The notes below the pieces were generated by a model, which was not told where the DNA came from, searched no databases, and saw only the letters and a program-made list of their open reading frames with translations. Positions 42,365 to 52,337 of a stretch of 64,000 bases of DNA are shown here, one piece after another (position 1 is the first letter of the stretch; every line of letters starts with the position of its first letter). A program made the translations under genes and the position numbers. This stretch comes from Terramyces sp. JEL0728 (Eukaryota; Chytridiomycota; Chytridiomycetes; Rhizophydiales; Terramycetaceae). Where the stretch lies: positions 1 through 64,000 of the forward strand of contig JADIIU010000007.1 of the NCBI GenBank assembly GCA_027603945.1, in the 5' to 3' direction.

Positions 42365-42632
42365 TTTTGCAAGTCAAAAATTCCGTGCAATAATTGGCGT
42401 TCAGCAATTGAAGTTGGGCTTCATGTCGTCACACTCTGATATTTGGCAGTCCACTTGTTTGAATATAAGCTCTTGGTATTAATCTACCAACAACAACTTT
42501 ACGGAAATCCAATTTCTCCTAGAACACTGTTTAATCATTAGCCAATCTAACAGCCAAATAGCAGTGGCAAAGCGATTCATTCGAGTCAGCGTTTCGAAAA
42601 ATATTTAAGAGATTCCAAAAATTAGCATTATT

Positions 42633-44104
42633 ATGGATCAGGAACAAGACGAAAGAGTAGAGGAAGCACAGGTCCAGGAAAGCCCGCTGCCGGTAAAGAC
42701 AATGATTATCCTATGTCTCACCATTCTAGCAGAGCCAATTTCACTCACAATTTGTATTTATATTCTAATCCAGTATTCCCGTTTGTTTATTTCATGGTTA
42801 AAGATTTCAATTTATCCAAAGAAGAAGATATCGGCTATTACGTTGGATTCCTTGGCAGTTCGTTTTGCTTTGCGCAGTTCTTGACTGCTTCTTTTTGGGG
42901 ATATCTCAGTGATAGATTTGGAAGGAGGCCAATCATTTTGATGGCTTTACTTGGCAATTCCTTGTCGCTCCTCATGTTTGGGGTAAGCAAGTCGCTGGCG
43001 TGGGCTATCAGCGCTCGATTGGCTTGCGGGTTGGTAAATGGATCTATTGGGGTTGCAAAATCTTTGTTGGGAGAAATCACCGATAGCACTAATAGGGCTA
43101 GAGCCTTTTCATTAATGTCCTTGAATTTTGGGATTGGCTCAGTAATTGGCCCAGCATTAGGTAACCAATGGATAATAGTAGGTGGTATGTTGGCAAAGCC
43201 GGCAGAAAAATATCCAGATGTATTTGGAAATGTAGAATTCCTGAAGGAATATCCTTACTTTCTCCCCTGTTTATGTAGTGCAGCTATTACCTGGGTTGGA
43301 TTTACCTTGGGATACTTTTTTCTGCCAGAAACATGCTCAACTATCGTTCGATATCAAAGAATTGGCGATGAACCAGTTGAGCAGCAGATTGATGAAGCGG
43401 ACGAGGTAAATGTTGAAGCACAGCTAGAATCGCCTCGAGCCGCCGATCTTGTTGCCGAATCTGCCCAATTGACAGAGAGCAGGGGTCTAGGATTCGCCGC
43501 GGTTACATCTATATTCTCATATTCCATCCTGGCATTCTCTGATGTGTATTTTGTAGAATGTTTTCCGTTGTGGGCTGTCGCTCAATCTCCAATCGGATTA
43601 GGTTTTGACGGAAAACAGATTGGTATGGCTTTTGCAATATGCGGTGTGATTATGCTTTTCAACCAGCTGGTTATCTATCCAGAGGTCGCTAGGTTAACAA
43701 CCACAAAGAACTTGTACCGATTGTGTACTCTGGCGCTAATACTACTGCCCCCCATCTTTCCCCTACTTTCAGCATATATTGCAAGTAACCCCGACCTCCA
43801 TTGGCTCCTGTGGCCCTCGCTGTTACTTACTATGGGGCTACGTACAATTGCCAATGGTTTCTTATTTACCTCGATATTTGTGCTAATCACCGTTTCCGCA
43901 AAGAATGGCCAATTAGGAACCGTGAATGGAATTGCTCATGCAGCAGCCTCATTAACTAGGACTTTTGCACCAACAGTCGGCGGGATATCGTTTGCCTGGT
44001 CGCTTCAAAATGGACTAGCCTTCCCTTTCAACCATTTATTCATATTTACAACATTGACTGTGGTAAGCGTGTTGTTATCTATGCAGGCGTACTTTATGCT
44101 ATAA
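42633..44104 (+). CDS. MFS transporter, ZIFL/fungal-type, paralogue 1
   Basis: The 476-residue protein has twelve predicted helices. The signatures are ILAEPISLTILFPFVYFMVKDF at the first helix (after removing a 20-nt intron at 42754-42773), the GYLSDRFGRRP loop 2-3 motif, and GEITDSTNRARAFS with GIGSVIGPALGG. A 21-nt in-frame intron at 43161-43181 separates PAL from GGM. A central acidic loop of about 80 residues divides the two halves. This type occurs in fungi and plants (zinc-induced facilitator-like); transport substrates vary (zinc, drugs, organic anions). The second copy lies just downstream. Confidence 0.9.
43161..43181 (+). other. 21-nt in-frame intron of MFS paralogue 1
   Basis: The segment starts GTAACC and ends ATAGTAG with no in-frame stop; if retained it inserts GNQWIIV. 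Splicing restores IGPALGGMLAKPAE, which aligns with GPSLGGLLAKPAE of the paralogue, where a 21-nt intron lies at the same codon but contains a stop. Confidence 0.87.
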
Positions 44105-44272
44105 TAAACGCTCTATTGATAGATTTATGGTTGAGCTGTTCCATGACTATTTGGTTGTGGTATTGTTCGATCCACCGCATTGATCATCTTTCGTGAGACA
44201 CATTTGCTGTGGTGAATAGCCTGACTCACCGACGCGCCTTTATATTTTTTGGAGACAGTTTTATGACAAAAG

Positions 44273-45786
44273 ATGGACGAATGGAATGAAACAGAAGATC
44301 AGAACCAGGAAGAACAAGACAAGCCAGAAACGCCTTTACCTATAAAAACTATGGTTATACTATGTCTCACAATTTTGTCTGAACCAATATCGTTTACCAT
44401 TTGTAAGTTGATATTAATTCAGTATTTCCATTTGTATATTTTATGGTGAAGGATTTTAATATTGTCAAGGAAGAAGATATTGGATATTATGTTGGTTTCA
44501 TAGCTAGTTCCTTTAGCTTCGCACAGCTGCTTACTTCAATGTTCTGGGGATATATGAGCGATAGATTTGGAAGAAGGCCGATATTGCTGATAGGATTAAT
44601 TGGGAATTCCGTTTCAATGGTTTTATTTGGGCTAAGCAAGTCGTTACCATGGGCGATTGCTTCAAGATCACTCTGTGGGTTGCTTAACGGAAATATTGGG
44701 GTTGCAAAGTCTGTGCTTGGAGAGATTACGGATAGCACTAACCGTGCAAGAGCATTTTCCTTAATTGCTTTAAATTTTGGCATTGGCTCCATCATAGGTC
44801 CTTCGTAAGTTTGTTGTTAAATTAGGCTTGGCGGATTGCTGGCAAAACCAGCCGAAACCTATCCAAGTATATTTGGAGGCATACAGTTTTTGAAAGACTT
44901 TCCATACTTTTTACCTTGCTTTTGCAGCGCAATGATTACTCTTTGTGGGTTTACATTTGGATACTTTTATCTTCCCGAAACTAATCAAAAGGGATATATC
45001 AAAGTTGCCAATGAAGACAGTGAGGCTAGTCTGGAATTCGAACCAGATAGCGCTTATGTAGCGAACGGAAATGATCAAGAAGTTCCCCGGGAATCCACTG
45101 GCCCTTCGCTAGCAGATTCGTCAAACACTCTTGTAGCGGATAGCGGTCTTGGACTCCCAGCGATTGCCTCAGCGCTGGCTTATGCGCTGTTAGCATTTTC
45201 CGATATTGTTTTTGTCGAAACATTTCCATTGTGGGCTGTTTCAAAGCCTACTGTTGGTTTAGGCTTTGACGGTACGAGAATTGGGATAATGTTTTCAATA
45301 TGTGGGATATTCATCCTTACTAATCAAACTATATTATATCCTGCAATCGCAAAGCACGTCTCATCAATCAAACTGTTCCAGGTTTCATCTTTGGTGATTC
45401 TCGTTTTCCCGTACATGTTTCCACTCATAGCATATTTCTTTGCTGGTAATCCTGATTTAGAATTTTTGGTTTGGCCAGCATTGTTGATCACTATGGCCGC
45501 AAGAACCATAATCAACGGGTTCCTCTTCACGACTGTCTTTGTAGTAGTAATTGCAACTTAAACATAGGTAACTATTTCTGCAAAGCCAGGCCAATTGGGA
45601 TTGGTAAACGGGCTAGCTCAAGGCGCTGCGTCTTTCACACGAACAATTGGTCCTGCACTAGGCGGGAGTATCTGGGCATGGTCTTTACAGAATGGTTTAC
45701 CGACCCCGTTCAACCACGTATTTATCTTCACGTTTTTAATATGTACAAGTGCTGTTCTAGCACTGCAAGCACATGTCATGCTGTGA
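44273..45786 (+). CDS. MFS transporter, paralogue 2
   Basis: The 483-residue product begins MDEWNETEDQNQEEQDKPET and shares most motifs with paralogue 1 (GYMSDRFGRRP, GEITDSTNRARAFS). Introns are at 44403-44422 (20 nt), 44805-44825 (21 nt) and 45547-45567 (21 nt). The last has no counterpart in paralogue 1, where the same residues (FVLITVSAK) are continuous. Paralogue 2 therefore gained this intron or paralogue 1 lost it. The central loop differs in sequence and length. The start is ATG 44273; a nearby upstream ATG is in a frame that stops at once. Confidence 0.9.
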
Positions 45787-45792
45787 TTAACA

Positions 45793-45805
45793 AATAAACT
45801 TTATT
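45793..45805. terminator. Bidirectional poly(A) signal AATAAACTTTATT
   Basis: AATAAA on the plus strand (45793-45798) abuts TTTATT (AATAAA on the minus strand, 45800-45805), between the convergent stops at 45786 and 45809. One 13-base palindrome can serve both genes. Confidence 0.7.
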
Positions 45806-45808
45806 CAA

Positions 45809-46693
45809 TCAATCCTCCTTTTGTTTTGCCGGCATTCTTACACAACAGATGGAATACACCCCAGCAATGATAAATGGAATCGTCCAAGGGTTGTGCGTCG
45901 GATCGACATAGTGACTGATAGCAAAAGCAATAGAAAAGAACACAGAAAGAGCGAAAAGTAAGGCAGTATATGCGACAAGCACTTTTGGGAAATTGTAGTT
46001 CAAAAAGTTGTAAAAGAACACGCCAATTTTTTGCGCCAAAACCCAAGAGAATGCTATATAAGTAATGCCAAACAATCCAGCATATGGGAAATGTGAATAT
46101 TTGAACTTGATGTTGTTCAATACCAATTCGGTAACCATGAACGCGACATTTGCATTGTGGGTTAATAATACTTGGAATCGGAATAGCCCAACCATGTTTT
46201 TAACATCGCCTTTTGCAGCACCAGGCACTAGAACAAATGTTACTACTACAGTAACTAGAATTGCCACGGAAGTTGCCAGTTCAAATAATATAACAATTCC
46301 TTCAAGCACATACAAATTTGTAATGTATCCAAACTGAGCAGCAATTGTTAATGCAAAATAAATCCCTTGAATCAGCCAACTCCACAGTGTAAATGTGCAG
46401 AATCTTATCCCGCCAATCATTCTGACTGTTCTTGGCTGGGTATCGATTTGAAAAGCAGTAATTGTATGTCCAACTTTGTCAAAGAATGTGGGAATGAGAT
46501 CAACGTACAAATTGCAGAGTAAACAGAACGCTCTGAATGCAAGCAAATAATCTGAAGAGATCAAAGAGGAGGAGGTGATTTGATTTACCAGGTCCTCTGC
46601 TGAACGATCTAATTGGTGGTAATTGAATATGAGAAAGGTCAGGCCCAGTGTGATGACTGCAAGCAATCCAAGTGCCTGTGCAAATCCTGCCAT
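45809..46693 (-). CDS. Polytopic membrane protein, 294 aa
   Basis: The product has about seven hydrophobic helices starting at the N-terminus (ALGLLAVITLGLTFLIF). Motifs include RFCTFTLWSWLIQGIYFAL and a conserved-looking LLTHNANVAFMVTEL before LFGITYIAFSWVLAQ. The pattern of RxxTFxxW followed by a polar HN motif and W faintly recalls the AIG1/ADTRP/FAR-17a hydrolase family, but not enough to name it. No intron is seen. It is convergent with MFS paralogue 2, with 22 bp between stops. Confidence 0.72.
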   Translation of the reverse strand: MAGFAQALGLLAVITLGLTFLIFNYHQLDRSAEDLVNQITSSSLISSDYLLAFRAFCLLCNLYVDLIPTFFDKVGHTITAFQIDTQPRTVRMIGGIRFCTFTLWSWLIQGIYFALTIAAQFGYITNLYVLEGIVILFELATSVAILVTVVVTFVLVPGAAKGDVKNMVGLFRFQVLLTHNANVAFMVTELVLNNIKFKYSHFPYAGLFGITYIAFSWVLAQKIGVFFYNFLNYNFPKVLVAYTALLFALSVFFSIAFAISHYVDPTHNPWTIPFIIAGVYSICCVRMPAKQKED

Positions 46694-46738
46694 TTAAATT
46701 GTCGAAATTTTTGAAAAAATAATTCAAATATATTACAA

Positions 46739-47566
46739 CTAAGCAACAATGAGTGCTTCAAAGAATTTGATTTTCGGTCTAATGGAAGGACAAATAAGCC
46801 CAGCGAGATATGGTTCGTTCCTAATCAGCTTTCTGGAATCAATACTGGAGATATCCGACCTTTCCACTAGTCCGTTCCTTAATTGTCTCTTTAACAATTT
46901 GCGCTCCATTATTCCATGAACCGGATACAAGTTCTTTGAAATAAACGATTGAGCAGAGCCTATTATTAAGCTAAACTACCTGCAATATTCTTTGGCAGTT
47001 GGTTCAAGTTTCTTCTCTTGGACATTTGAGAAGCTAGTCGTAGGCGCTTGAATTCCTTTGTCAAGGTAAATATTTGCCCATGCAAAGCAGGAGCGATTGA
47101 GGAGCTGGTAACTAGATTTCTTTGGCTACCATTAATTTCAAATACCTTAAATCGTCAATGGTTGGTCTCTTTTGCAAGTGTCTCGTAAGCACTCTTTTTT
47201 GCTGTAATTGCTTCAATAAAACAGATATCTGGTAGCTAGTAACACCAAATGGCCCAGAGTAGTATGAACCGGTGGTAATATCATTGGTCAATGAGGTAAT
47301 CGAGCTGGAGGAGCGAAGTATATTTCGTTGAACTAAATTTAATCTGTCAGGACGATCAGCTTTAGATAGCAGAAAGTTAACTTGATTTAAATTTCTTTCA
47401 GTGAATATTAGTTTCCATAATATTGGGTCGGTAGCTAAAGTTCTAAATTGTTTGGAAACCAAAGTTAGAGTTCGCAAATCGGTATCGGGAACAAACTAAA
47501 TTAGAAATCCAATACCATTAGAATATTTAGTATAACTTCAAGTGGTAATTCTTGTAAACTTGTCAT
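46739..47566 (-). CDS. F-box protein with three RPEL-like motifs, 255 aa
   Basis: Four exons are joined by 20-nt introns at 47496-47515, 47126-47145 and 46960-46979. The N-terminus is an F-box (LQEL PLEVILNIL, then DLRTLTLVSKQFRTLATDPILWK), the Skp1-binding part of SCF ubiquitin ligases. Downstream are three RPEL-like segments of the form L..L..RP..DEL..RN: LLSKADRPDRLNLVQRNIL, LTRHLQKRPTIDDLSQRNL and MERKLLKRQLRNGLVERSD, the last degenerate in RP. RPEL motifs bind monomeric actin in MRTF and Phactr proteins. The second motif is only complete after splicing. The C-terminus contains a basic, hydrophobic end. An actin-linked SCF adaptor is my inference. Confidence 0.82.
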
Positions 47567-48051
47567 TTCGGAGAGATATTTTGTAAAGTGCAGATGGCTG
47601 AATTTCACTCGAGATGAAACATTGCATGGTGTTTCAACAACAATCTCCTATCACCACAGCGTCGGATCACATTACTTTACAGATAATGATACTAGTGGCA
47701 AAACGCTTTAGGCAGAATCCTCTCTAATGTCTAATTTGCATGACCAAAGGAGGCGATCTCTTTCGTCAGCGGTTTTAAACACTCGGAAGCTCGCATAAGC
47801 CAAGAAGAGTATATTTCAATGTAGATTGCCTTGGGAAAGCTTAAATGGTTCTTTGGGAATGAAGTAATGAGAAATCCGAGCTTTGAACACAAGACAGATA
47901 TTGGTACTCGAGTCGTGTAATCAAGTGAATGAGCATCAAGGAGCATCACAAATGTATGGTAAATATTGCTTATTTGAGCCGATACATATCATCACTAATG
48001 GATGCCTTTGTATTCTATTTAAATTTAGAAGCAAAAATATTTTTTTTCAAA
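47567..48051. other. Divergent intergenic region of 485 bp
   Basis: This spacer is between the F-box gene (minus) and TTC4/Cns1 (plus). A 72-codon minus-strand frame at 47731-47949 has no recognisable features. A GTATTC...TTTAG segment of 19 nt near 48010-48028 could be an intron in the leader of the next gene. Nothing else is seen. Confidence 0.4.
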
Positions 48052-49221
48052 ATGACAATGGACAGTGAAATCAAGGAAATGATGGAAAAGTTGGCGACAG
48101 GACCAATGCCACATTCAAATAAGACTGATGAAGAAAGAATGGAAGCCGTTCTTAGCCATCCATTGTTTATGGATTCCGTAACTGATGATGATATGCAAAA
48201 AGACACTTTGGCAGCACTGCAGTCATTGGTATTTGACGGCACACCAGAAGAAATGGCAGAAAACTTTAAAATCCAAGGAAATAGTTGTTTCCAAGCTGGA
48301 AAGAGCAAGTACAAGGACGCCATTGACTTTTACACAAAGGGAATCCTGGCAAAATGCAATGACAAGGAATTGAATTCTGTATTACACTCAAATAGAGCCG
48401 CTGTCCACTTGAACCTGCAAAACTACCGCTCTGTGTTGTATGATTGCTCCCAAGCTATCAAACTCAATCCAAATAACGTGAAGGCTTATTTCAGGTCTGT
48501 CAAAGCCTTGTATGCTCTGGACAGAGCGGATGAAGCGATCGATTGCTGTCAAAAAGCACTGTTAATAGAGCCAAGCAACCAAAATTTTATCACTGATTTG
48601 AAGAAGCTTCAGGAACGTAAAATTGTGTTGGAAGAAACAGTCAGACTAGAAAAAACCAAACAAGAAAGGAAACAAAAGGAACAGCAACAGCTGGATAACA
48701 TTCTAACGACAAGAATGTACAGATTCGCAAAGCTGGACGACGAGGAAACCACCGCATCCTACCAGCATCCAGATGCACCCATCAACAAGATTCAAATTGA
48801 TGGCGATAGGTTGACTTTCCCCGTTGTATTTCTGTATCCAGAGTTCAGCCAATCTGATACAATTTCTGCTTTCCATGAAGATGACACCTTCTACTCACAC
48901 TTTGAAAACATGTTTAGCGAGCCAGCTCCGTGGGATCACGATCACCTTTACTCTCCTCAATCTCTGGATTGGTATTTCGAAACTCACGTCACAAAGAAAG
49001 CTAGTGAATATCCAAAGCTGGTATCTGTTTTGAAATCAGTTGAAGCAGCAAGTTCACCATCGCAATCACCAGCCCATAAATATGTCTACACCACTCTAGC
49101 GGATGTTCTGAGAAGCAAGGACTTTACTGTGGTTGACGGAGTATTGACTTTTGTAGTATTATCAAGAAACTCTCCATTTGGAGCAGAGTACCGCAAAAAG
49201 CATAGAGAACTGAACAAATAA
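48052..49221 (+). CDS. CNS1: TPR co-chaperone TTC4/Cns1
   Basis: The 389-residue protein matches TTC4 and yeast Cns1, an essential Hsp90/Hsp70 co-chaperone linked to eEF2 folding. The N-terminal region contains HPLFMDSVTDDD. Three TPRs span residues 65-185 (AENFKIQGNSCFQAGK, LHSNRAAVHLNLQNYRSVL, VKAYFRSVKALYALDRADE). A helix and the C-terminal wheel domain follow, with FPVVFLYPEFSQSDTI and APWD. ATG 48052 or 48058 are both possible; the frame stays open upstream to 47929 but that part is not conserved-looking. Single exon. The stop is inside AAATAAAT, 5 bp from the next start codon. Confidence 0.94.
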   Translation: MTMDSEIKEMMEKLATGPMPHSNKTDEERMEAVLSHPLFMDSVTDDDMQKDTLAALQSLVFDGTPEEMAENFKIQGNSCFQAGKSKYKDAIDFYTKGILAKCNDKELNSVLHSNRAAVHLNLQNYRSVLYDCSQAIKLNPNNVKAYFRSVKALYALDRADEAIDCCQKALLIEPSNQNFITDLKKLQERKIVLEETVRLEKTKQERKQKEQQQLDNILTTRMYRFAKLDDEETTASYQHPDAPINKIQIDGDRLTFPVVFLYPEFSQSDTISAFHEDDTFYSHFENMFSEPAPWDHDHLYSPQSLDWYFETHVTKKASEYPKLVSVLKSVEAASSPSQSPAHKYVYTTLADVLRSKDFTVVDGVLTFVVLSRNSPFGAEYRKKHRELNK

Positions 49222-49226
49222 ATTAT

Positions 49227-49970
49227 ATGAGCCGCGTTGAACTCTTGTTTTTCATGTTGCTTTTCATTTCTGCAATCTTGCTAGTGCCGATAGTTTTATG
49301 GGCAGCAGTAACCTCAACTTTCAAACCAAAGATGGAGAATCAAGAAATACTACTAGTAACGGCCCATCCAGATGACGAGTGCATGTTCTTTTCACCTGCA
49401 ATTATCCAGCTCTCAAAAACAAATAATCTTCATATACTTTGTCTATCTGTCGGAAACGATCAAGGATTAGGAAACATTAGAGAAAAGGAGTTGATAAGCA
49501 GTTGTCGGGTATTGGGTATTCAAAATACACTGTCAATAGACGACCCTGAATTGCAAGATGGGATGGATATAGATTGGAAAGCAGGATCAGTATTGAAACA
49601 TGTCAACAAGTACATTTCCAAACATAGCATATCGGCTGTTGTTACATTTGATCAGCTAGGTATTTCCGGACATATTAATCACCGCAAAATTCATACCGCA
49701 TTAACTTCTGCAAAACTATCGGCAAAATTATACTCGCTACATACAATACCAGTATTGCCAAAATTCAGCTTTCTAATAAGTGCATTTGCGACCAAGATTG
49801 AGCAGCTATTCTTTCCAAAGCCAAACTCGCTGTATTTCTTTGCATCTATTCCGGAATACGCTCAAGGCAGAAAAGCAATGTATGCCCATGAATCACAGCT
49901 TGTATGGTTCCGTCATCTATACTTGCTTTCTTCATCATACATGCTTGTAAACCGCCTAGATTTGGAGTGA
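49227..49970 (+). CDS. PIGL: GlcNAc-PI de-N-acetylase PIG-L/Gpi12
   Basis: This 247-residue ER enzyme performs the second step of GPI-anchor synthesis. A single N-terminal membrane helix (about residues 5-30) is followed by the zinc site TAHPDDECMFF and the GISGHINHRKIH motif, both intact. Length equals the human protein (252). The start ATG is 5 bp after the stop of Cns1, so the promoter must lie in the Cns1 coding region, or the two are co-transcribed. GPI synthesis in this organism agrees with the GPI-like tails on the peroxidases and surface proteins elsewhere in the window. Confidence 0.95.
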   Translation: MSRVELLFFMLLFISAILLVPIVLWAAVTSTFKPKMENQEILLVTAHPDDECMFFSPAIIQLSKTNNLHILCLSVGNDQGLGNIREKELISSCRVLGIQNTLSIDDPELQDGMDIDWKAGSVLKHVNKYISKHSISAVVTFDQLGISGHINHRKIHTALTSAKLSAKLYSLHTIPVLPKFSFLISAFATKIEQLFFPKPNSLYFFASIPEYAQGRKAMYAHESQLVWFRHLYLLSSSYMLVNRLDLE

Positions 49971-49994
49971 TGTCATAATAAAGTTTTCCTTGAA

Positions 49995-50357
49995 ATGACC
50001 CTCGAATTTATCGACAATTTTAACAAGCAGCTACAATCTGAGCAGGAAAGGCTGAAGCAGAGACAGCAAGAACGAAATAAACAGCGTGGTTCGTATCACT
50101 GTTTGAAATGTATAGATTTCGCGCCAAAATCAGTTGATATTGATGAAATTGCAAAAGTTGTCACTCAACAGCCAGAGAAAAGTATTTTTTTAATTCCAGA
50201 GAGCTGGGCTGTGCCAAGCTTGCAGCAAAAATCAGAATCAGCGGTTACAATAACTGAAGATACACCTGAAAGACCAAAATCTGCTAAATGTACCTGGTTT
50301 TTCATCTTAGGGGCCAGTGATATTATTCCATCGTTGGGAGTAACTTGGGGATTCTAA
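49995..50357 (+). CDS. Hypothetical protein, 120 aa
   Basis: A frame of 120 residues starts with a charged helix (FNKQLQSEQERLKQRQQERNK), followed by a YHCLKC pair and a mostly polar region that ends LGASDIIPSLGVTWGF. No family is recognised. It begins 24 bp after the PIG-L stop and is convergent with AsnRS, 62 bp apart. It may have a further exon; I found no clear intron. Confidence 0.5.
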   Translation: MTLEFIDNFNKQLQSEQERLKQRQQERNKQRGSYHCLKCIDFAPKSVDIDEIAKVVTQQPEKSIFLIPESWAVPSLQQKSESAVTITEDTPERPKSAKCTWFFILGASDIIPSLGVTWGF

Positions 50358-50419
50358 AATCGCGTTGTAATATACTTTGCTTAATACCCGCAATAAATAT
50401 ACTTGAAACTGCTCTTTTA

Positions 50420-52231
50420 TTATGGTTGGCAGCGGTTCTTGAAACGAGGGTAGAGACAGACATCTCGTACAGAGTATCTGTTCAATAGCCAGGCAAGATA
50501 ACGTTCAACACCTAAACCGAAACCACCGTGTTCGCAAGTACCATATTTTCTTTGGTCAGTGAACCAATAGTATGGTTTTGGGTCAAACCCTTCTCTAGCA
50601 TAAGCGGCCATCAACTCATCCTAAAATTAGAAATATTTACATAGTCTGCAATTCTCATACTCCCGCCAGTAATTTCGCCCACGCCAGGCATCAATACATC
50701 AACGCTTTCTGTCAATCTTGGATCTTCTGGACATTTCTTCATGTAGAAACTCTTGATTTCAACAGGGAATCTGCACAACAAGATTGGCTCGCCAATAGTG
50801 TCGGTCATCAAACGCTCTGGAGATTCAGGGATGTCTTCTCCAAATTCATAGTCAACCTTGATTTCGTTGCCGTTTTCGTCCAAAACTGGCTCGTCGTTTT
50901 CATCAACTAAAGTCTTTTTGATACCGTTGTCCTTGAGCCATTGAATGGCGTCTGCATAGTCCATTCTCCTGAAAGGCTTTTTAGGAGCTTTGAAATCGGG
51001 GTTCAAGTCAAACAGAATTTGTCTACTGATTGGGTTGGCCATAACAGCTTCGACAACAGAAACAATCATGTTTTCAATTTTATCCAAGAGGTCGTCGAAA
51101 GTAATAAAGCCATACTCTGCTTCACAGTGAGTGAACCTGAATTAATATCTAATTACTCTGAAAGATGTCTGCGTGTGTTTGAGTTTTCCGCGCGGAATGA
51201 TTCAGTCATACAATAAGCATCACCAATAGACGGCAATACAGTTTCCAAATATAACTGGGAGCTTTGAGTGAGGTAGGCAGTTTCGCCATAGTAGTTAAAG
51301 TCGAAAATTGCACTTCCTCCTTCAGCTTGTGATTGTACCATCAAAGGAGGAGTAACTTCAAACACGTTTTGCGAATCAAAGTGGTCTCTGAATGCCTTGA
51401 GAGTAATAGAGCGGAATTTCAGCACAGACGAGGCAATATCACCACGAATGACCAAATGACGCTGATCTAAAAGAAGGTCAGGGCTGGAGTCGGCAGTAAA
51501 CAAGTTTCCAAAGGCTTCATCTCCGCCAGGAGCTTTACCGATGATTTCCCAATAATCACAAATCAATTCATGTCCCCCAATTGCCTATTTTAGATAACAA
51601 ATACAGTTTTCCCTTCCGGCAATACTTGAATGACACCATATATGGTGACGGTAGATTCCAAGGTGAGTGTGAGTGCATCAAATGTATGGCATTGCTTTCC
51701 AGTCAACACGCATTGGATTTGGCCGTATCCATCTCTTAACACGATAAACATCATATCTTTTCCTTGGACTCTAAGTCTATGAACCCATCCAGAAACTCTC
51801 ACTCTCTTTCCGCGGTATGCGGTGGAATCTCGCAATCTAATGTATTCCGCTCCGGGTAATGCTGGGTCTTGTTCAAGCACAACAGCTTTTGCAGCTTCCA
51901 ATTTCGCTTGTTCGGCAGCTTTTTGCTGTTCTGCCTTTTCCCTGTCCTGTACTGCTCTTTCTGCGTCTTTTGCAGCTTTCTTTCCTTGAACTTCATACGC
52001 TTTCACTGCTTTTTTCAGTGCAGCTTTTGCTGCTGGTGCATATGGTTCCAAGATTTCCTTCCTTACTTGCACATCATATTTGCTGATTTCCCCCTTTACA
52101 AAGGTGACTGCTTTTAATAGAGATTTGAATGGCATTTTTTCCGTACCGGCTCCTTCGCCGTCATTTCCTTGGACTTCACACACAAATAATTTGCCAATGA
52201 TATCAACTTTTGCTTGTTTAGATTCTGACAT
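50420..52231 (-). CDS. DED81: Cytosolic asparaginyl-tRNA synthetase
   Basis: Four exons with 20-nt introns at 51585-51604, 51137-51156 and 50621-50640 give 583 residues. The N-terminal 110-residue extension contains a Lys/Ala/Glu-rich helix. The OB-fold anticodon domain follows ([20 protein letters not shown]). Class II motif 1 ([16 protein letters not shown]), motif 2 ([15 protein letters not shown], then [10 protein letters not shown] across the splice) and motif 3 ([15 protein letters not shown]) are intact. [10 protein letters not shown] and the tail [13 protein letters not shown] are typical of eukaryotic cytosolic AsnRS. The start [12 protein letters not shown] is chosen because the frame is closed just upstream. 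It charges tRNA(Asn). Confidence 0.96.
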
Positions 52232-52337
52232 ATCAAAATTTTTCTGTGGCTTCAGCTTTTATCTTTTGAAACTCTGCCAAATCGAACGAGTCATTAGATT
52301 TATGAATGCATCATCCATATTATCATAGCAAACTGGT

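Noticed and set aside
47929..48051. In-frame upstream extension of TTC4/Cns1
   Set aside because: The added residues are hydrophobic and not similar to the known N-terminus; the ATG at 48052 fits family length.
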